DNA of 55,557 bases from JAGTVG01 sp964389805 (GCA_964389805.1 CAYMFU010000240.1:1-55557); one strand, 5' to 3'. Shown: positions 26,971 to 36,775, numbered from the stretch's first letter. Made by a program: numbers and translations. Notes: generated by a model from the sequence alone, not told the origin.

Positions 26971-28800
26971 TTATTTATCTTTGGGAAGTTTATCCCACCA
27001 TGTTTTCTTAAGTATCAGGGTGCATACAACCACCACTGCAATGCTTATGATAGTAGGAACGCCTTCCAGAAGCACAATATAGATCGGGAAGATCACTAAT
27101 GCAGTTTGCCAGATGATACCAATTGCCACATTAAACATATCCCTTTTGAAATTGGTATTTTTCTTAAAATCAGGATCTTCAGCAATTACTTTATCGTGAA
27201 TAGGGTTCCAGAAACCCCATGGGCGTACATTTTTATAAAATTTCTTCAACACATCCTCATCCACAGGTGGTGCAAGATAGGTGCCGAGGATACAACCTAT
27301 TACGGCTATCAAAAGCATCAAAGGGAATGTATATAAATCCAAAACACCATCGAAAATATATCTGAATGATAATGCCGGAATTAATCCGCCAACCATACCC
27401 CAGAAAAATCCATGTCCATTAAACCGCCACCAGTACCATTTCAGTACATTAGCGGCCACATAACTGCCATAAAGGCCAGATACGATCCACTGTAATACAT
27501 CATTCACATCTTTTGCATAGAAACCAAAAATGATGCTTATTATTACCATTGAAAGTCCTGCGATATAATTGATGGATTTAATTTTAACATTAGATGCCTT
27601 GGGATTGATATATTTCAAATAAATATCATTCACGATATAAGCTTGTGTTGCATTAAGGGTACCGGCAAATGTTGACATAAATGCGGCCAGTAAACCGGCC
27701 AGTAACAGTCCCATAAATCCAACCGGGACAAACTCGTTTATGGCTGAAGGCAGGATCTGTTCAAAATCAATATTTCCGGCTACTATCAGGTCCAGCTTAT
27801 CATAATAGATTATTCCCAAAACTGCAAAACCAGCGATCATGAAATACCTTATGGGCATTAATATAATGGATACCGAACCACTCATCAAGGCAGCTTCACG
27901 TGGTGATTTCGAAGACAAGATCTTCTGCATATCGTAGGTAGGTGCCGGGCCTGCCATACTAACCAGAATGCCTTTAAAGACCATCATCATAAATAACACG
28001 GAAAACAAAGAAAATCCATCTTCAGTAATTTTCCTGTTCACTTCGGTTACAATTCCAGACCAGTCAAGATCAAGGTTCCACCCAAAAAATGGGCTTGACC
28101 ATCCATCCGGTACCAGGAAATCATTGGCTGCCATGGCATTCATAGCGATGATCCCAATTACAATACTCGAAAGTGCCATTATGATATACTGAATGAGATC
28201 TGCCCAGACAATACTCATCATGCCTCCGAGAAGGGCATATAATACCGCAAATACGGTAAATACTATACCATAGACATGGGCTACATATTCTGGGGCCACT
28301 TCAAAAGGAATATATGGTGATACGAGCTCCCAGGGAAGGAAGATCTCGACGAATTTTCCCAATCCTATAAATCCGTATGCCAGGTAGCCCAGCCCCATGA
28401 TCAATGCAAAAATGACCACGACCTTGTGACTTAACCGGGCCCCTGCTCCAAAACCGAAGCGTGTACCGATCCATTCAGCTCCTGTAGTTACATTTGACCT
28501 CCTTAACCACATGGAAAGAAATACCATCAAAAAGATCTGGTTAAATACAGGCCATAACCATGGCAACCAGACGCTTTTCAAACCATATACAAACAATATG
28601 GTAACAAGCCACATGGTCCCCGATATATCGAACATTCCGGATGCATTTGAAAGCCCAAGCAGATACCAGGGCAACCTGTTCCCTCCAAGCAGATAATTTT
28701 GTTTACTTTTTTGCGCCCTTCTTCGCAGCACCAGGCCGATGATAACGGTAGAAGCCAGGTACAGGCAGATAATTAGAATGTCATATATTGTCAATTGCAT
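26971..28800 (-). CDS. Sodium:solute symporter (SSS family), probably for a disaccharide
   Basis: A 609-residue polytopic membrane protein with about 13-14 helices. It starts with the SSS first helix (MQLTIYDILIICLYLASTVIIGLVLRR), followed by the family's YLLGGNRLPWYLLGLSNASGMFDISG sodium-site region, the GGMMSIVWADLIQ stretch and the LLAGLLAAFMSTFAGTLNATQAYIVNDIY helix. A longer C-terminal cytoplasmic part includes a PWGFWNP motif seen in sugar-type members. It is co-directional with the GH94 gene immediately downstream, which suggests uptake of cellobiose or a similar disaccharide. The substrate is inferred from context only. Confidence 0.9.
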   Translation of the reverse strand: MQLTIYDILIICLYLASTVIIGLVLRRRAQKSKQNYLLGGNRLPWYLLGLSNASGMFDISGTMWLVTILFVYGLKSVWLPWLWPVFNQIFLMVFLSMWLRRSNVTTGAEWIGTRFGFGAGARLSHKVVVIFALIMGLGYLAYGFIGLGKFVEIFLPWELVSPYIPFEVAPEYVAHVYGIVFTVFAVLYALLGGMMSIVWADLIQYIIMALSSIVIGIIAMNAMAANDFLVPDGWSSPFFGWNLDLDWSGIVTEVNRKITEDGFSLFSVLFMMMVFKGILVSMAGPAPTYDMQKILSSKSPREAALMSGSVSIILMPIRYFMIAGFAVLGIIYYDKLDLIVAGNIDFEQILPSAINEFVPVGFMGLLLAGLLAAFMSTFAGTLNATQAYIVNDIYLKYINPKASNVKIKSINYIAGLSMVIISIIFGFYAKDVNDVLQWIVSGLYGSYVAANVLKWYWWRFNGHGFFWGMVGGLIPALSFRYIFDGVLDLYTFPLMLLIAVIGCILGTYLAPPVDEDVLKKFYKNVRPWGFWNPIHDKVIAEDPDFKKNTNFKRDMFNVAIGIIWQTALVIFPIYIVLLEGVPTIISIAVVVVCTLILKKTWWDKLPKDK

Positions 28801-29083
28801 AATTACTGGAATTTTATTTTATGATCTCTATCACTGAAAAATCTTAAGATAGAATAGAATATCTACATTTTATAGAGTTCCTGCCAAAAAATTAATTTGA
28901 TCATTACTTGAAGGACAAATATGGCATGATCGATACCTAAACAGAAATTTTTATCCGGGTTTTACACAGTATGGAACCTGCTGGAAAAGAATAAATCAAA
29001 AATCAAGTTCGGGAAATATATTTGAAGAAAACAGTGATATAGAGGTGAGGGTTTATTTTAATACAAAGATAGATTAATGGCTT
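28801..29083. other. Gene-free region upstream of the symporter gene
   Basis: With the glnK terminator, this is about 330 bases without a gene. It should hold the promoter for the symporter-phosphorylase unit. A TATCTTTG matching the -7 TAnnTTTG box lies on the minus strand at 29071-29064, but no TTG lies 19-20 bases before it, and it would give a leader of about 250 bases. I see no clear riboswitch, RNA gene or repeat. Confidence 0.4.
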
Positions 29084-29123
29084 ATTAAAAAAGAAGGGAG
29101 GCCATTCAGATGTGTCGCCTCCC
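29084..29123 (-). terminator. Intrinsic terminator of amtB-glnK
   Basis: On the minus strand, 11 bases after the glnK stop, GGGAGGC and GCCTCCC pair around a 14-base loop and run into TTCTTTTTT. This closes the ammonium module and separates it from the symporter gene. Confidence 0.85.
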
Positions 29124-29134
29124 CTAATTATCCA

Positions 29135-29482
29135 TTAAATTGCTTTGCTTCCTCTTTCGTTCGTCCGAATACGAATACATTCCTCAAGCGCTGTGATAAA
29201 GATCTTTCCATCACCCACAACGCCAGTGGAATTAGTTCGGGCAGCTTTTATGATGGTGTCAACTGTGACATCGACATATTCGTTATTTACGGCGATCTCA
29301 AGTCTTACCTTGGGCACCAGATTAGGGACCACCTTCTGTCCCCTGATTATATCTTCTTCTGCCACCTGCTGGCCATGGCCTGATACCCGTGATACAGTGA
29401 TCCGGGTAATTTCAGCTTCTATCAGTGCTTCTCGAACCTGGTCGAGTTTTGTTTCGCTTATAATTGCAGTAATCAGTTTCAT
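29135..29482 (-). CDS. glnK: Nitrogen regulatory P-II protein, GlnK-like, without the T-loop tyrosine
   Basis: A 115-residue P-II signalling protein. It binds ATP/ADP and 2-oxoglutarate as a trimer and plugs the AmtB channel. The start MKLITAIISETKLDQVREAL, LVPKVRLEIAV, the B-loop TGVVGDGKIFI and the C-terminal RIRTNERGSKAI are all family features. Two things differ from E. coli GlnB/GlnK. Position 51, the uridylylation Tyr, is Val (RGQKVVPNLVPK). The segment before the B loop is about three residues longer (ARTNSTGVVGDGK). Control by uridylylation at Tyr51 is therefore not possible. It lies eight bases after amtB, which supports the GlnK name. Confidence 0.93.
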   Translation of the reverse strand: MKLITAIISETKLDQVREALIEAEITRITVSRVSGHGQQVAEEDIIRGQKVVPNLVPKVRLEIAVNNEYVDVTVDTIIKAARTNSTGVVGDGKIFITALEECIRIRTNERGSKAI

Positions 29483-29490
29483 GTTAAATT

Positions 29491-30825
29491 CTAGTTAGGG
29501 TTAAGCATTCCATATCCATGTTCACCGTGATAGGCACTGTCAAGTCCTTCCATTTCATTTTTCGCCGAAGACCTCATACCAAACAACTTATCGGTAATCC
29601 AGAGTATAATCAGAGTTAGAACGGCTGCATAAACTATTGCAATCAGAACTGCAGCTACCTGTACACCCAATTGCTGCATCATTGACCAGCTTCCGCCAGC
29701 TGCAATTGCAGCATCTGCCATCCAGGCCTCCCGTATAAAGAAAGTCAGGAATATGGCTCCTACGATACCACCTACGCCATGAATTCCAAATGCATCAAGG
29801 CTATCGTCGTATCCAAGTTTGTTTTTCAGAATAATTGCATAATAACACATTGCTGAGGCTATGATACCCAGAATGAAAGCACCTAAAGGCTTGACGACGC
29901 CAGCTGCAGGAGTTACTGCAACGAGTCCGGCAAGGATCCCGGACACAAAGCCAAGTGCAGTTGCTTTACCCACATGAAAATACTCAATGACAACCCAGGC
30001 GATAGCACCTGAAGCAGCAGCAACCTGAGTAGCTGTCAAAGCCTGTGCAGTAGATAATCCGCTGGCAATACTACTACCGGCATTGAAACCAAACCAACCT
30101 ACCCAAAGAAGACCTCCACCTATCATGGTCATCACAAGGTTACTTGGAGGCATACTTGTTTTAGGAAAGCCTCTCCTAGCTCCTAAGTAAAGAGCGGCAA
30201 TCAAACCACTTACTCCGGCAGAAATGTGCACCACTGTACCGCCGGCAAAGTCGATCGCTCCATTGGCACCCAGGTTAAAAAGGAAGCCATCTTCCGCCCA
30301 AACCCAATGACATAAGGGATTATATACTAGAATTCCCCATACAGCAATAAAAAATACATAGGCCTTGAAATTGACCCTTTCAGCAAATGCCCCAGCAATG
30401 AGGGCAGGAGTAATAATGGCAAATTTACCCTGGAACATGGAGAACACATATTCCGGGACACCCGCCTCAAGAATGGAACTATCAATTCCATCCAGGAATA
30501 CATAAGCTGAATTCCAGCCAAACCATCCCCATAATACATTGCTGCCAAAGGTCATGCTATATCCCAAAATAACCCATAACACAGTCATCACTCCCATGGC
30601 TGCAAAACTGTGCATCATGGTACCTAACACATTTTTAGTCCTTACCAATCCGCCATAAAACATGGCCAGACCAGGCACCATTAACAGTACCAAAGCTGTT
30701 GAGGTAAGCATCCATGCTGTAGCACCGCTGTCTATTTCAGTGCCATCTGAAGCAAACAAACTTCCAGAACCTAAAAGAAAAAAGAAGCCTGTAACATACA
30801 AAACTTTCCAATTAAACTTTTTCAT
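29491..30825 (-). CDS. amtB: Ammonium transporter
   Basis: A 444-residue Amt protein with an N-terminal signal-like segment (about 5-25) and 11 further helices. Family marks include VPGLAMFYGGLVRTKNVLGTMMHSF, the DFAGGTVVHISAGVSGL helix with the first pore His, and FGIHGVGGIVGAIFL with the second. It moves ammonium into the cell and is gated by the GlnK protein encoded eight bases downstream. The C-terminal tail (GLDSAYHGEHGYGML) carries the conserved GlnK-contact sequence. Confidence 0.96.
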   Translation of the reverse strand: MKKFNWKVLYVTGFFFLLGSGSLFASDGTEIDSGATAWMLTSTALVLLMVPGLAMFYGGLVRTKNVLGTMMHSFAAMGVMTVLWVILGYSMTFGSNVLWGWFGWNSAYVFLDGIDSSILEAGVPEYVFSMFQGKFAIITPALIAGAFAERVNFKAYVFFIAVWGILVYNPLCHWVWAEDGFLFNLGANGAIDFAGGTVVHISAGVSGLIAALYLGARRGFPKTSMPPSNLVMTMIGGGLLWVGWFGFNAGSSIASGLSTAQALTATQVAAASGAIAWVVIEYFHVGKATALGFVSGILAGLVAVTPAAGVVKPLGAFILGIIASAMCYYAIILKNKLGYDDSLDAFGIHGVGGIVGAIFLTFFIREAWMADAAIAAGGSWSMMQQLGVQVAAVLIAIVYAAVLTLIILWITDKLFGMRSSAKNEMEGLDSAYHGEHGYGMLNPN

Positions 30826-30891
30826 CGATTAATTTTGAACCTGATTTTTAATAATTTATGTAATTGTTTAACTTTTTGGCTAATATTTAGA

Positions 30892-30925
30892 TGCAATTAT
30901 AAATATTTATTGCAAATAAATGCAA
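30892..30925. promoter_or_regulatory. Candidate operator upstream of amtB
   Basis: TGCAAT, 11 bases and ATTGCA form a perfect-armed inverted repeat (30892-30914). A third TGCAA follows at 30921-30925. The cluster lies 67-100 bases upstream of the amtB start codon, in AT-rich DNA. No regulator is assigned, and AT-rich DNA makes chance repeats fairly common. Confidence 0.3.
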
Positions 30926-31016
30926 CATATGGTCGTTTTTATACTATAAAATTTATACTTTTCGAAAATTTGCGAAAAACAGGGCTATGTTTTACCTATT
31001 CGCTAGTGAAAAGCTA

Positions 31017-31922
31017 TCAGGTAGTAATAAAATCAGAAATCAGTGCTAAAATCTGTTCATAGCTGTTCGGGGAAAACCAATGAATGCGCTCATCTTTTCT
31101 AAACCAGGTCAATTGTCGTTTCGCATATCGCCTGGAATTTCGTTTACACAGACGGATGGCCTCATCCAGGTCATACTCTCCATCAAAATATCCAAAAAAT
31201 TCTGTATAGCCTACCGTTTGAAGGGCTGTAAGGTCCTTAAAAGGCAACAATGATTTAACTTCCTCCAGCAATCCTGCCTCCAGCATGCCATCCACACGGA
31301 GGTTGATCCTTTTAAACAGGTCTTCACGGGGAATATCAAGGCCTATCTTTAAGATATCGAATTCCCTGCTCTTATGGGTTTCGTTTTTTAAAACAGAATA
31401 TTTTTTCCCTGTTTGCTGAATTACTTCCAGTGCCCGAATCACTCTTTTTGGATTTTTTAAATCAATAGACTTCCAGGTATCGTAATCCAGACTTCTTAGG
31501 TCGTCCCTGAGTGGATCAAGGCCTTCTTCCTTATACCGTGTTTCAAGAACATTTCTAAGCATCAGATCCGGACCTGGAAATTCATCAATTCCATCACATA
31601 CGGCTTTAATGTACAATCCTGATCCTCCAACCATCAAAATAGCCTGCTTTCTGTATTTACTGAGCAATTTAATAACATCATGCTCAAATCGTCCGGCACT
31701 ATAGTAATTATGTATACTTTTATAATTTATAAAATAGTGTTTAGCTGCTTCTAATTCCTTTACTGAGGGTTTTACTGTTCCGATATTCATTTCTCGATAT
31801 ATCTGCCTCGAATCAGCCGATATAATATCGCAATCCAGCTCCCTTGCTAGCGGAACAGAAAGTTCTGTTTTCCCAATTGCGGTAGGGCCTGATACAACAA
31901 TCAATTTTAGTTTGTCGTTCAT
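31017..31922 (-). CDS. miaA: tRNA dimethylallyltransferase
   Basis: A 301-residue enzyme that puts a dimethylallyl group on A37 of tRNAs reading UNN codons. It shows the P-loop GPTAIGKTELS (about 10-20), the DSRQIYREMNIGT motif, the GGSGLYIKAVCDGID segment and the C-terminal RRYAKRQLTWFRKD tRNA-contact motif. Length is typical. It stands alone, divergent from the hybrid kinase gene, with 73-100 bases between the start codons. Confidence 0.96.
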   Translation of the reverse strand: MNDKLKLIVVSGPTAIGKTELSVPLARELDCDIISADSRQIYREMNIGTVKPSVKELEAAKHYFINYKSIHNYYSAGRFEHDVIKLLSKYRKQAILMVGGSGLYIKAVCDGIDEFPGPDLMLRNVLETRYKEEGLDPLRDDLRSLDYDTWKSIDLKNPKRVIRALEVIQQTGKKYSVLKNETHKSREFDILKIGLDIPREDLFKRINLRVDGMLEAGLLEEVKSLLPFKDLTALQTVGYTEFFGYFDGEYDLDEAIRLCKRNSRRYAKRQLTWFRKDERIHWFSPNSYEQILALISDFITT

Positions 31923-31990
31923 TAAATGGGGATTAATGATTTCAATTTACTTTATAAATGATAATTCATGAATTCTTTTATTAATTTATT

Positions 31991-31998
31991 TAAATTTG
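31991..31998 (+). promoter_or_regulatory. Candidate -7 box for the hybrid kinase operon
   Basis: TAAATTTG matches the Bacteroidota -7 consensus TAnnTTTG and lies 25 bases before the ATG at 32023. The upstream -33 position holds ATG rather than TTG, so the match is partial. A TTG inside this box is an apparent in-frame start, which argues for the ATG at 32023 as the real one. Confidence 0.4.
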
Positions 31999-32022
31999 AA
32001 AATAAGGCAGTATCGGCAATAT

Positions 32023-35000
32023 ATGAAGTCAAAAAAGAAACCAGGAGTTATTAAGAAGCTAAACAACCAGACCGGGGATCTTGTTGTTGAAATGTCTGCT
32101 TATCTCTCTCCATCGGTGGAGTTTAAAGACATGTATATTACACGGGCCTATGAAATAAGTGATCTTTTTGGCTTCAGACCAGATGAATTAGAGGGAGTAT
32201 CTATTGGCGTTCTTTTTCCGGAATTTCAAGAAAAGAAACGTCCTTCAAACGCATTCCTGTCTGAAATAATTTCTGGCCTTTCTGAAGGCAATTCTGTTTC
32301 TCAAGATCTAAATTTCCAGCACCGGCATGGTTACGAATTCAAAGAAAGTGTGAAAGTAATTCAAAAGGAGGAGGGAACGTTCGTAATGGAGTTTTCATAC
32401 AGAACTGCCGGCATGATGAGTGAACACCTTTTGGAAAATCTTGCCAAAAGGGATTCTAAAATGGGTAAAATTGACCATCAGACACCTTTTCTGATACGGA
32501 TGAGTAATGACAAGAATGAGTTTTACTATTTTAGCAAACAATGGTTGCAATATACCGGCTCACGACTAAAAGATGAGTTAAATGATGGATGGTTAAAGCA
32601 CGTTCATCCTGATGACAAACTGGTTCTTGAGGATTCTTTGAAAAAAGCATTCAAATCAAAATCAAAATACGATCTCACATACCGCTTATTCCGACATGAC
32701 AAGCAGGTTAATCTGGTCTGTGAATCCGGCATCCCTTTATACGATAACGACGGGAATTATATGGGATATATTGCAACCGCCATCGAAAAGGGCGATGACA
32801 TATCCCAGTTAAAGAAAAGAAAGATTCAGGATTTTCTTGAATCCGAAAAAAAATTACAGGAATCGCTCAATTATTCCAACCTGATCTCCCTGACCATTAA
32901 TCGAAATCAACATGTTACTTATTGCAATGATAACTTTGCAGAATTATTAGGTCTTGAAAAGGAGGCAATTCTGGGTGAGGATGTGTACAGTTTTCTAGAG
33001 TTCATTGATCCTGATGGCAAACAGCTACATCCGGTTAAGGATCTATTTGATAGAAAGAATGAAGCCAGGTCAATCGATGCTTTCTTAAGAAGTTCTTTCC
33101 GGGAAAAATCAAAGATCAGCTTTAGTTCCATACTATTATATGATGAAGAATACGATTTGCCCTCCATCACACTAGTAGGTGAAAACATCACTGAAAAAAT
33201 GAAGGTCACCCACGCACTTCAAGAATCGAATCAACAACTAAAGAACCTCTTTGATAGTGCGAACGATCTGATACAGATCGCATCCCCAGATGGGAACTTC
33301 TTATTTGTTAATAAAACCTGGAAGGATAAATTAGGATATACCAACGATGATATCCCCAACCTGACATTTAAATCCATTCTTGATGAAAGTGCACGGGAAA
33401 GCATGATCAATAAATTGGCAGAAATGTCAGAAGAAAATAATGAATTAAAGGTAGATACAATACTTAAGACTAAAGATGGAGATAAGGTCTTTGTAACAGG
33501 TAATCTAAATTGTAGCTACGTTAAAGGCAAAAAGAAAGAATGCAGGGGGATATTTTATGATGTCACTGAAAGGTTAAAAGCTGAAAAAGCTCAAAACCTG
33601 TATTACAGCATTTCTAATCTAGCCTTCAACACAGCTGATCTGGATTCCCTGTTTATTGAGATTCATAATGAGCTGCAGAAGATCGTAACAGCTGACAATT
33701 TTTATGTAGCTCTTTGTGACGAAGCAAAAACCTATATTCAATTCCCTTATTTTAAGGATAATAAAAGTAAAGAATTTGAAGAAATCCTGAAAAGACCATT
33801 TGGTGATGGCTTAACGGAATATGCAATTACAAACCAGAAACCAGTTTTTTACACTGAAAAGGATCTGCTTGAACTGCAGGAAAAGAAAAAACTGATCATT
33901 CATGGCAGTTTACCGAAGGTCTGGCTTGGTGTACCTCTCAAACAAGGCGGCAATATCATCGGCATTATTGTGGTCCAGAGCTACGCGGATAAGAAAACGT
34001 ATACCAGGAAAGACCTTGATCTCCTGGTATTTATATCCAGCCAGATCGCAACAGCGATTGACCGGCAACAGAAACAAATAAAAATAAGGGAACAATCTGC
34101 CCGGATGCAGTCGATATTCGAAAGCGGAAACCATATGATATGGTCCGTCGACAGGGCCCTGTTGTTCTCTTCCTATAACCGTAATTTCTCTGAATTCCTG
34201 AAGGGAAATTATATGATGGACTCTAAATTCAAGACTCCTCCTAAGGATATAAATGAGATCAACAGAACGGTTTTCTGGGAACTGAAATACAGTAAGGCCT
34301 TTGAAGGAAAGAGTGTACAATTTGAATTGAAATTCATTAACCACAAGACAAAAAAGGTATCCTGGAAAAATATTATATTAAACCCCATCTTTCTTGAAGA
34401 CAATGTTATTGAGGAAGTATCCGGGATCGCCTATGATATTACCGATAAAAAGCTCTCCGAGATTGCACTGACAAAAAGCGAGGAGCAATTCAGGGACATA
34501 TTCGAATCCTTCCAGGATGTTTATTTCCGCTGCAGTTTTGACGGCGAGATTACGATGCTTAGCCCCTCTGTTAAAGAATTTCTGGGTTATGAAGCTGATG
34601 AACTCATTGGCAAAGACATTACAAACTATTATCTGTATTCGAAGAAATCCAAAGACCTGTTAAAAGATTTAGTCAGGGAAAAAAGTATCAGGGATTTTGA
34701 AGCTGCTTTGATACATAAGGACAGCAGGATCATACAAAGTTTATGCAACTTGTCCCTGGTATATGATAATAAGATGGAATCTGTGGCCCTGGAAGGCGTT
34801 GCGAGAGATATAACAAAGCTGAAAGAAACCAATATTGAACTAAAACAAGCCAAAGAAGTTGCTGAACGGTCACTGAAAGTAAAAGAGCTTTTCCTGGCTA
34901 ATATGAGTCATGAGATCCGGACACCGATGAACGGGATCATTGGCATGATCGACTTGATGGAGGGAACGAGCATTACACCGGACCAGAAACACTATATCCA

Positions 35001-36408
35001 GACCATCAAAAAATCTTCAGAAACACTTCTGAACATTCTGAATGACATACTGGACCTCTCCAAGATAGAAGCAGGTAAAATGCAATTGAAACCCGAGCCT
35101 GTCAAATTGAGGAATACGATGGACAAGATATATGCCTTGTTCGCCCAGCAAGCCCTGGCCAAAAACATCAATTTGTATTATCACCTGAGTGAAAAACTTC
35201 CGGAATATGTTTTAATTGATGAAACCAGGCTCCTACAAATATTATCTAACCTGATCTCCAATGCCATTAAATTTACAGAAGGTGGTGGATCTATAGACAT
35301 TGATTTGAAAAAAGCCAGAATTCCTGGTCAAAAGAATATAATCCGGTGTGTGGTCAGTGATTCTGGAATAGGCATTTCCCCGGAAAACATCAGAAGGTTG
35401 TTTGGCATTTTCAGCCAGATTGATAACAGTACTACCAAATCATACAGCGGAACCGGGCTTGGCCTGGCTATATCAAAGGAATTAGCCAGATTGATGGGTG
35501 GTAAAATTGGTGTATATTCAACTCTGGGTCTAGGAAGTTCATTCTGGTTCACTTTCGAGGCAGAGCCTACGAAGAAAACTGTTATCGTTGAAAACAAAAT
35601 AGTTGATAACGACATTACTATTGAAGGCTATTTTGATGAAGAACAGCCCAAAATTCTTCTGGTTGACGATAATGGCGTTAACCGACAGGTGGCAGGTGAG
35701 ATTCTTAAAAAATCTGGCTGTATCGTTACCCTGGTGGAAAATGGAAAAAGAGCCATCGAACTGGCTGCTACCAATAAATATGATCTTATTTTCATGGACA
35801 TCCAGATGCCGGAAATGGATGGCGTAACAGCTACCCGGAAGATTAAGGAAATGAAGCTTGAGGTACAACCACCTATTGTTGCCATGACTGCCTATTCAAT
35901 GAAAGAGGATAAAGAGCGCTTCCTTAGCCAGGGTCTTGACGACTACATCGCTAAACCAATCCGGGCAAATGATCTTCTGAACAAGGTAAGGCAATGGGTA
36001 TTAGATGAACAGATCTTTTACGTAAACGGAAACGAAGAGGAAGAACATGTAGAGATCCTCAATATGGATACGGTGAATCAGCTGATTGACCTCGGGGGAG
36101 AAGAAATGGTGCATCAGGTATTTATTGACTTCCATGAAGAAACTACTGAACAGATAGCAGCAAGCCTGAAAGCGTCCAAAAAAGATGATTATGAGGAAAT
36201 CAGGAGACACTTGCATACATTGAAAGGTAATGCGGGAACACTCGGAGTTGAAAAATTATCCAAGCTAGCTGAATTGATCGAACGGACTATCAAAAATGAA
36301 AACTACAAAACCCTTGAAGAAGATTTAAAATTGCTTAACTTAACATTCGAAGAGTTTAAAAATAAGTTTAACCAAATATTAAAAACACCTAAAGATGAGC
36401 GCCCCTAA
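32023..36408 (+). CDS. Soluble hybrid sensor histidine kinase (multi-PAS, GAF, HisKA, HATPase, REC, HPt)
   Basis: A 1461-residue kinase from the ATG at 32023; a TTG nine codons earlier overlaps a probable promoter box. No transmembrane segment is seen, so it should sense a cytoplasmic signal. Domains (approximate): diverged PAS 30-130; PAS 150-255; PAS 280-390; PAS 405-515; GAF 540-680; PAS 690-810; PAS 815-925; HisKA with NMSHEIRTP, phospho-His at 963; HATPase with LISNAIKFTE, SDSGIGI and GTGLGLAISKELARLMGG at 1070-1190; receiver with MDIQMPEMDG at 1205-1320; HPt with LHTLKGNAGTLG near 1397. The HPt can pass phosphate to the receiver encoded next, which overlaps its 3' end by 14 bases. Signal and target unknown. 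Confidence 0.93.
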   Translation: MKSKKKPGVIKKLNNQTGDLVVEMSAYLSPSVEFKDMYITRAYEISDLFGFRPDELEGVSIGVLFPEFQEKKRPSNAFLSEIISGLSEGNSVSQDLNFQHRHGYEFKESVKVIQKEEGTFVMEFSYRTAGMMSEHLLENLAKRDSKMGKIDHQTPFLIRMSNDKNEFYYFSKQWLQYTGSRLKDELNDGWLKHVHPDDKLVLEDSLKKAFKSKSKYDLTYRLFRHDKQVNLVCESGIPLYDNDGNYMGYIATAIEKGDDISQLKKRKIQDFLESEKKLQESLNYSNLISLTINRNQHVTYCNDNFAELLGLEKEAILGEDVYSFLEFIDPDGKQLHPVKDLFDRKNEARSIDAFLRSSFREKSKISFSSILLYDEEYDLPSITLVGENITEKMKVTHALQESNQQLKNLFDSANDLIQIASPDGNFLFVNKTWKDKLGYTNDDIPNLTFKSILDESARESMINKLAEMSEENNELKVDTILKTKDGDKVFVTGNLNCSYVKGKKKECRGIFYDVTERLKAEKAQNLYYSISNLAFNTADLDSLFIEIHNELQKIVTADNFYVALCDEAKTYIQFPYFKDNKSKEFEEILKRPFGDGLTEYAITNQKPVFYTEKDLLELQEKKKLIIHGSLPKVWLGVPLKQGGNIIGIIVVQSYADKKTYTRKDLDLLVFISSQIATAIDRQQKQIKIREQSARMQSIFESGNHMIWSVDRALLFSSYNRNFSEFLKGNYMMDSKFKTPPKDINEINRTVFWELKYSKAFEGKSVQFELKFINHKTKKVSWKNIILNPIFLEDNVIEEVSGIAYDITDKKLSEIALTKSEEQFRDIFESFQDVYFRCSFDGEITMLSPSVKEFLGYEADELIGKDITNYYLYSKKSKDLLKDLVREKSIRDFEAALIHKDSRIIQSLCNLSLVYDNKMESVALEGVARDITKLKETNIELKQAKEVAERSLKVKELFLANMSHEIRTPMNGIIGMIDLMEGTSITPDQKHYIQTIKKSSETLLNILNDILDLSKIEAGKMQLKPEPVKLRNTMDKIYALFAQQALAKNINLYYHLSEKLPEYVLIDETRLLQILSNLISNAIKFTEGGGSIDIDLKKARIPGQKNIIRCVVSDSGIGISPENIRRLFGIFSQIDNSTTKSYSGTGLGLAISKELARLMGGKIGVYSTLGLGSSFWFTFEAEPTKKTVIVENKIVDNDITIEGYFDEEQPKILLVDDNGVNRQVAGEILKKSGCIVTLVENGKRAIELAATNKYDLIFMDIQMPEMDGVTATRKIKEMKLEVQPPIVAMTAYSMKEDKERFLSQGLDDYIAKPIRANDLLNKVRQWVLDEQIFYVNGNEEEEHVEILNMDTVNQLIDLGGEEMVHQVFIDFHEETTEQIAASLKASKKDDYEEIRRHLHTLKGNAGTLGVEKLSKLAELIERTIKNENYKTLEEDLKLLNLTFEEFKNKFNQILKTPKDERP

Positions 36409-36775
36409 GAAGGTATTAATTGCTGAGGACAGTTCAGTTATTCAGAATTTAACAAAGAAAATACTGTCTATTCAAAACTATGAGATATCATCTGTAAAAA
36501 ATGGCCAACAGGTTTTAGACGCGCTTGAGGATGAACTTTTTGACATAATTCTGATGGATATTAATATGCCAGTTATGGATGGCATTGAGTGCACTGAGAA
36601 AATCAGAAGTCTTGATGATTCGGAAAAATCAAAAATACCGATAGTTGCTATTACGGGAAATGCCAGAAACCTAAGCCTGGAAGAGTATCAGGAGATCGGA
36701 ATCAATGAGTTTTTACAGAAACCGCTTAACTTTGATCAGTTGGTGACACTCGTGAAAGAGCTTACTGCAGATTAA
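36395..36775 (+). CDS. Stand-alone response regulator receiver
   Basis: A 126-residue CheY-like receiver with no output domain. It has the acidic pair (IAEDSS), the phospho-acceptor Asp in MDINMPVMDG (near residue 53), Thr in VAITGNA and the Lys in FLQKPL. It starts 14 bases before the hybrid kinase gene ends, so translation is likely coupled, and it is the natural receiver for that kinase's HPt. As it has no DNA-binding part, it must act by protein contact. Confidence 0.93.
   Translation: MSAPKKVLIAEDSSVIQNLTKKILSIQNYEISSVKNGQQVLDALEDELFDIILMDINMPVMDGIECTEKIRSLDDSEKSKIPIVAITGNARNLSLEEYQEIGINEFLQKPLNFDQLVTLVKELTAD

Noticed and set aside
29064..29071. TATCTTTG as promoter of the symporter gene
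   Set aside because: No TTG at the right distance, and the -33 region would fall in the glnK terminator. Kept only as a weak note.
31996..32022. TTG start adding nine codons to the hybrid kinase
   Set aside because: The TTG lies inside a TAAATTTG box that looks like the -7 element, so it would not be transcribed. The ATG at 32023 is preferred.
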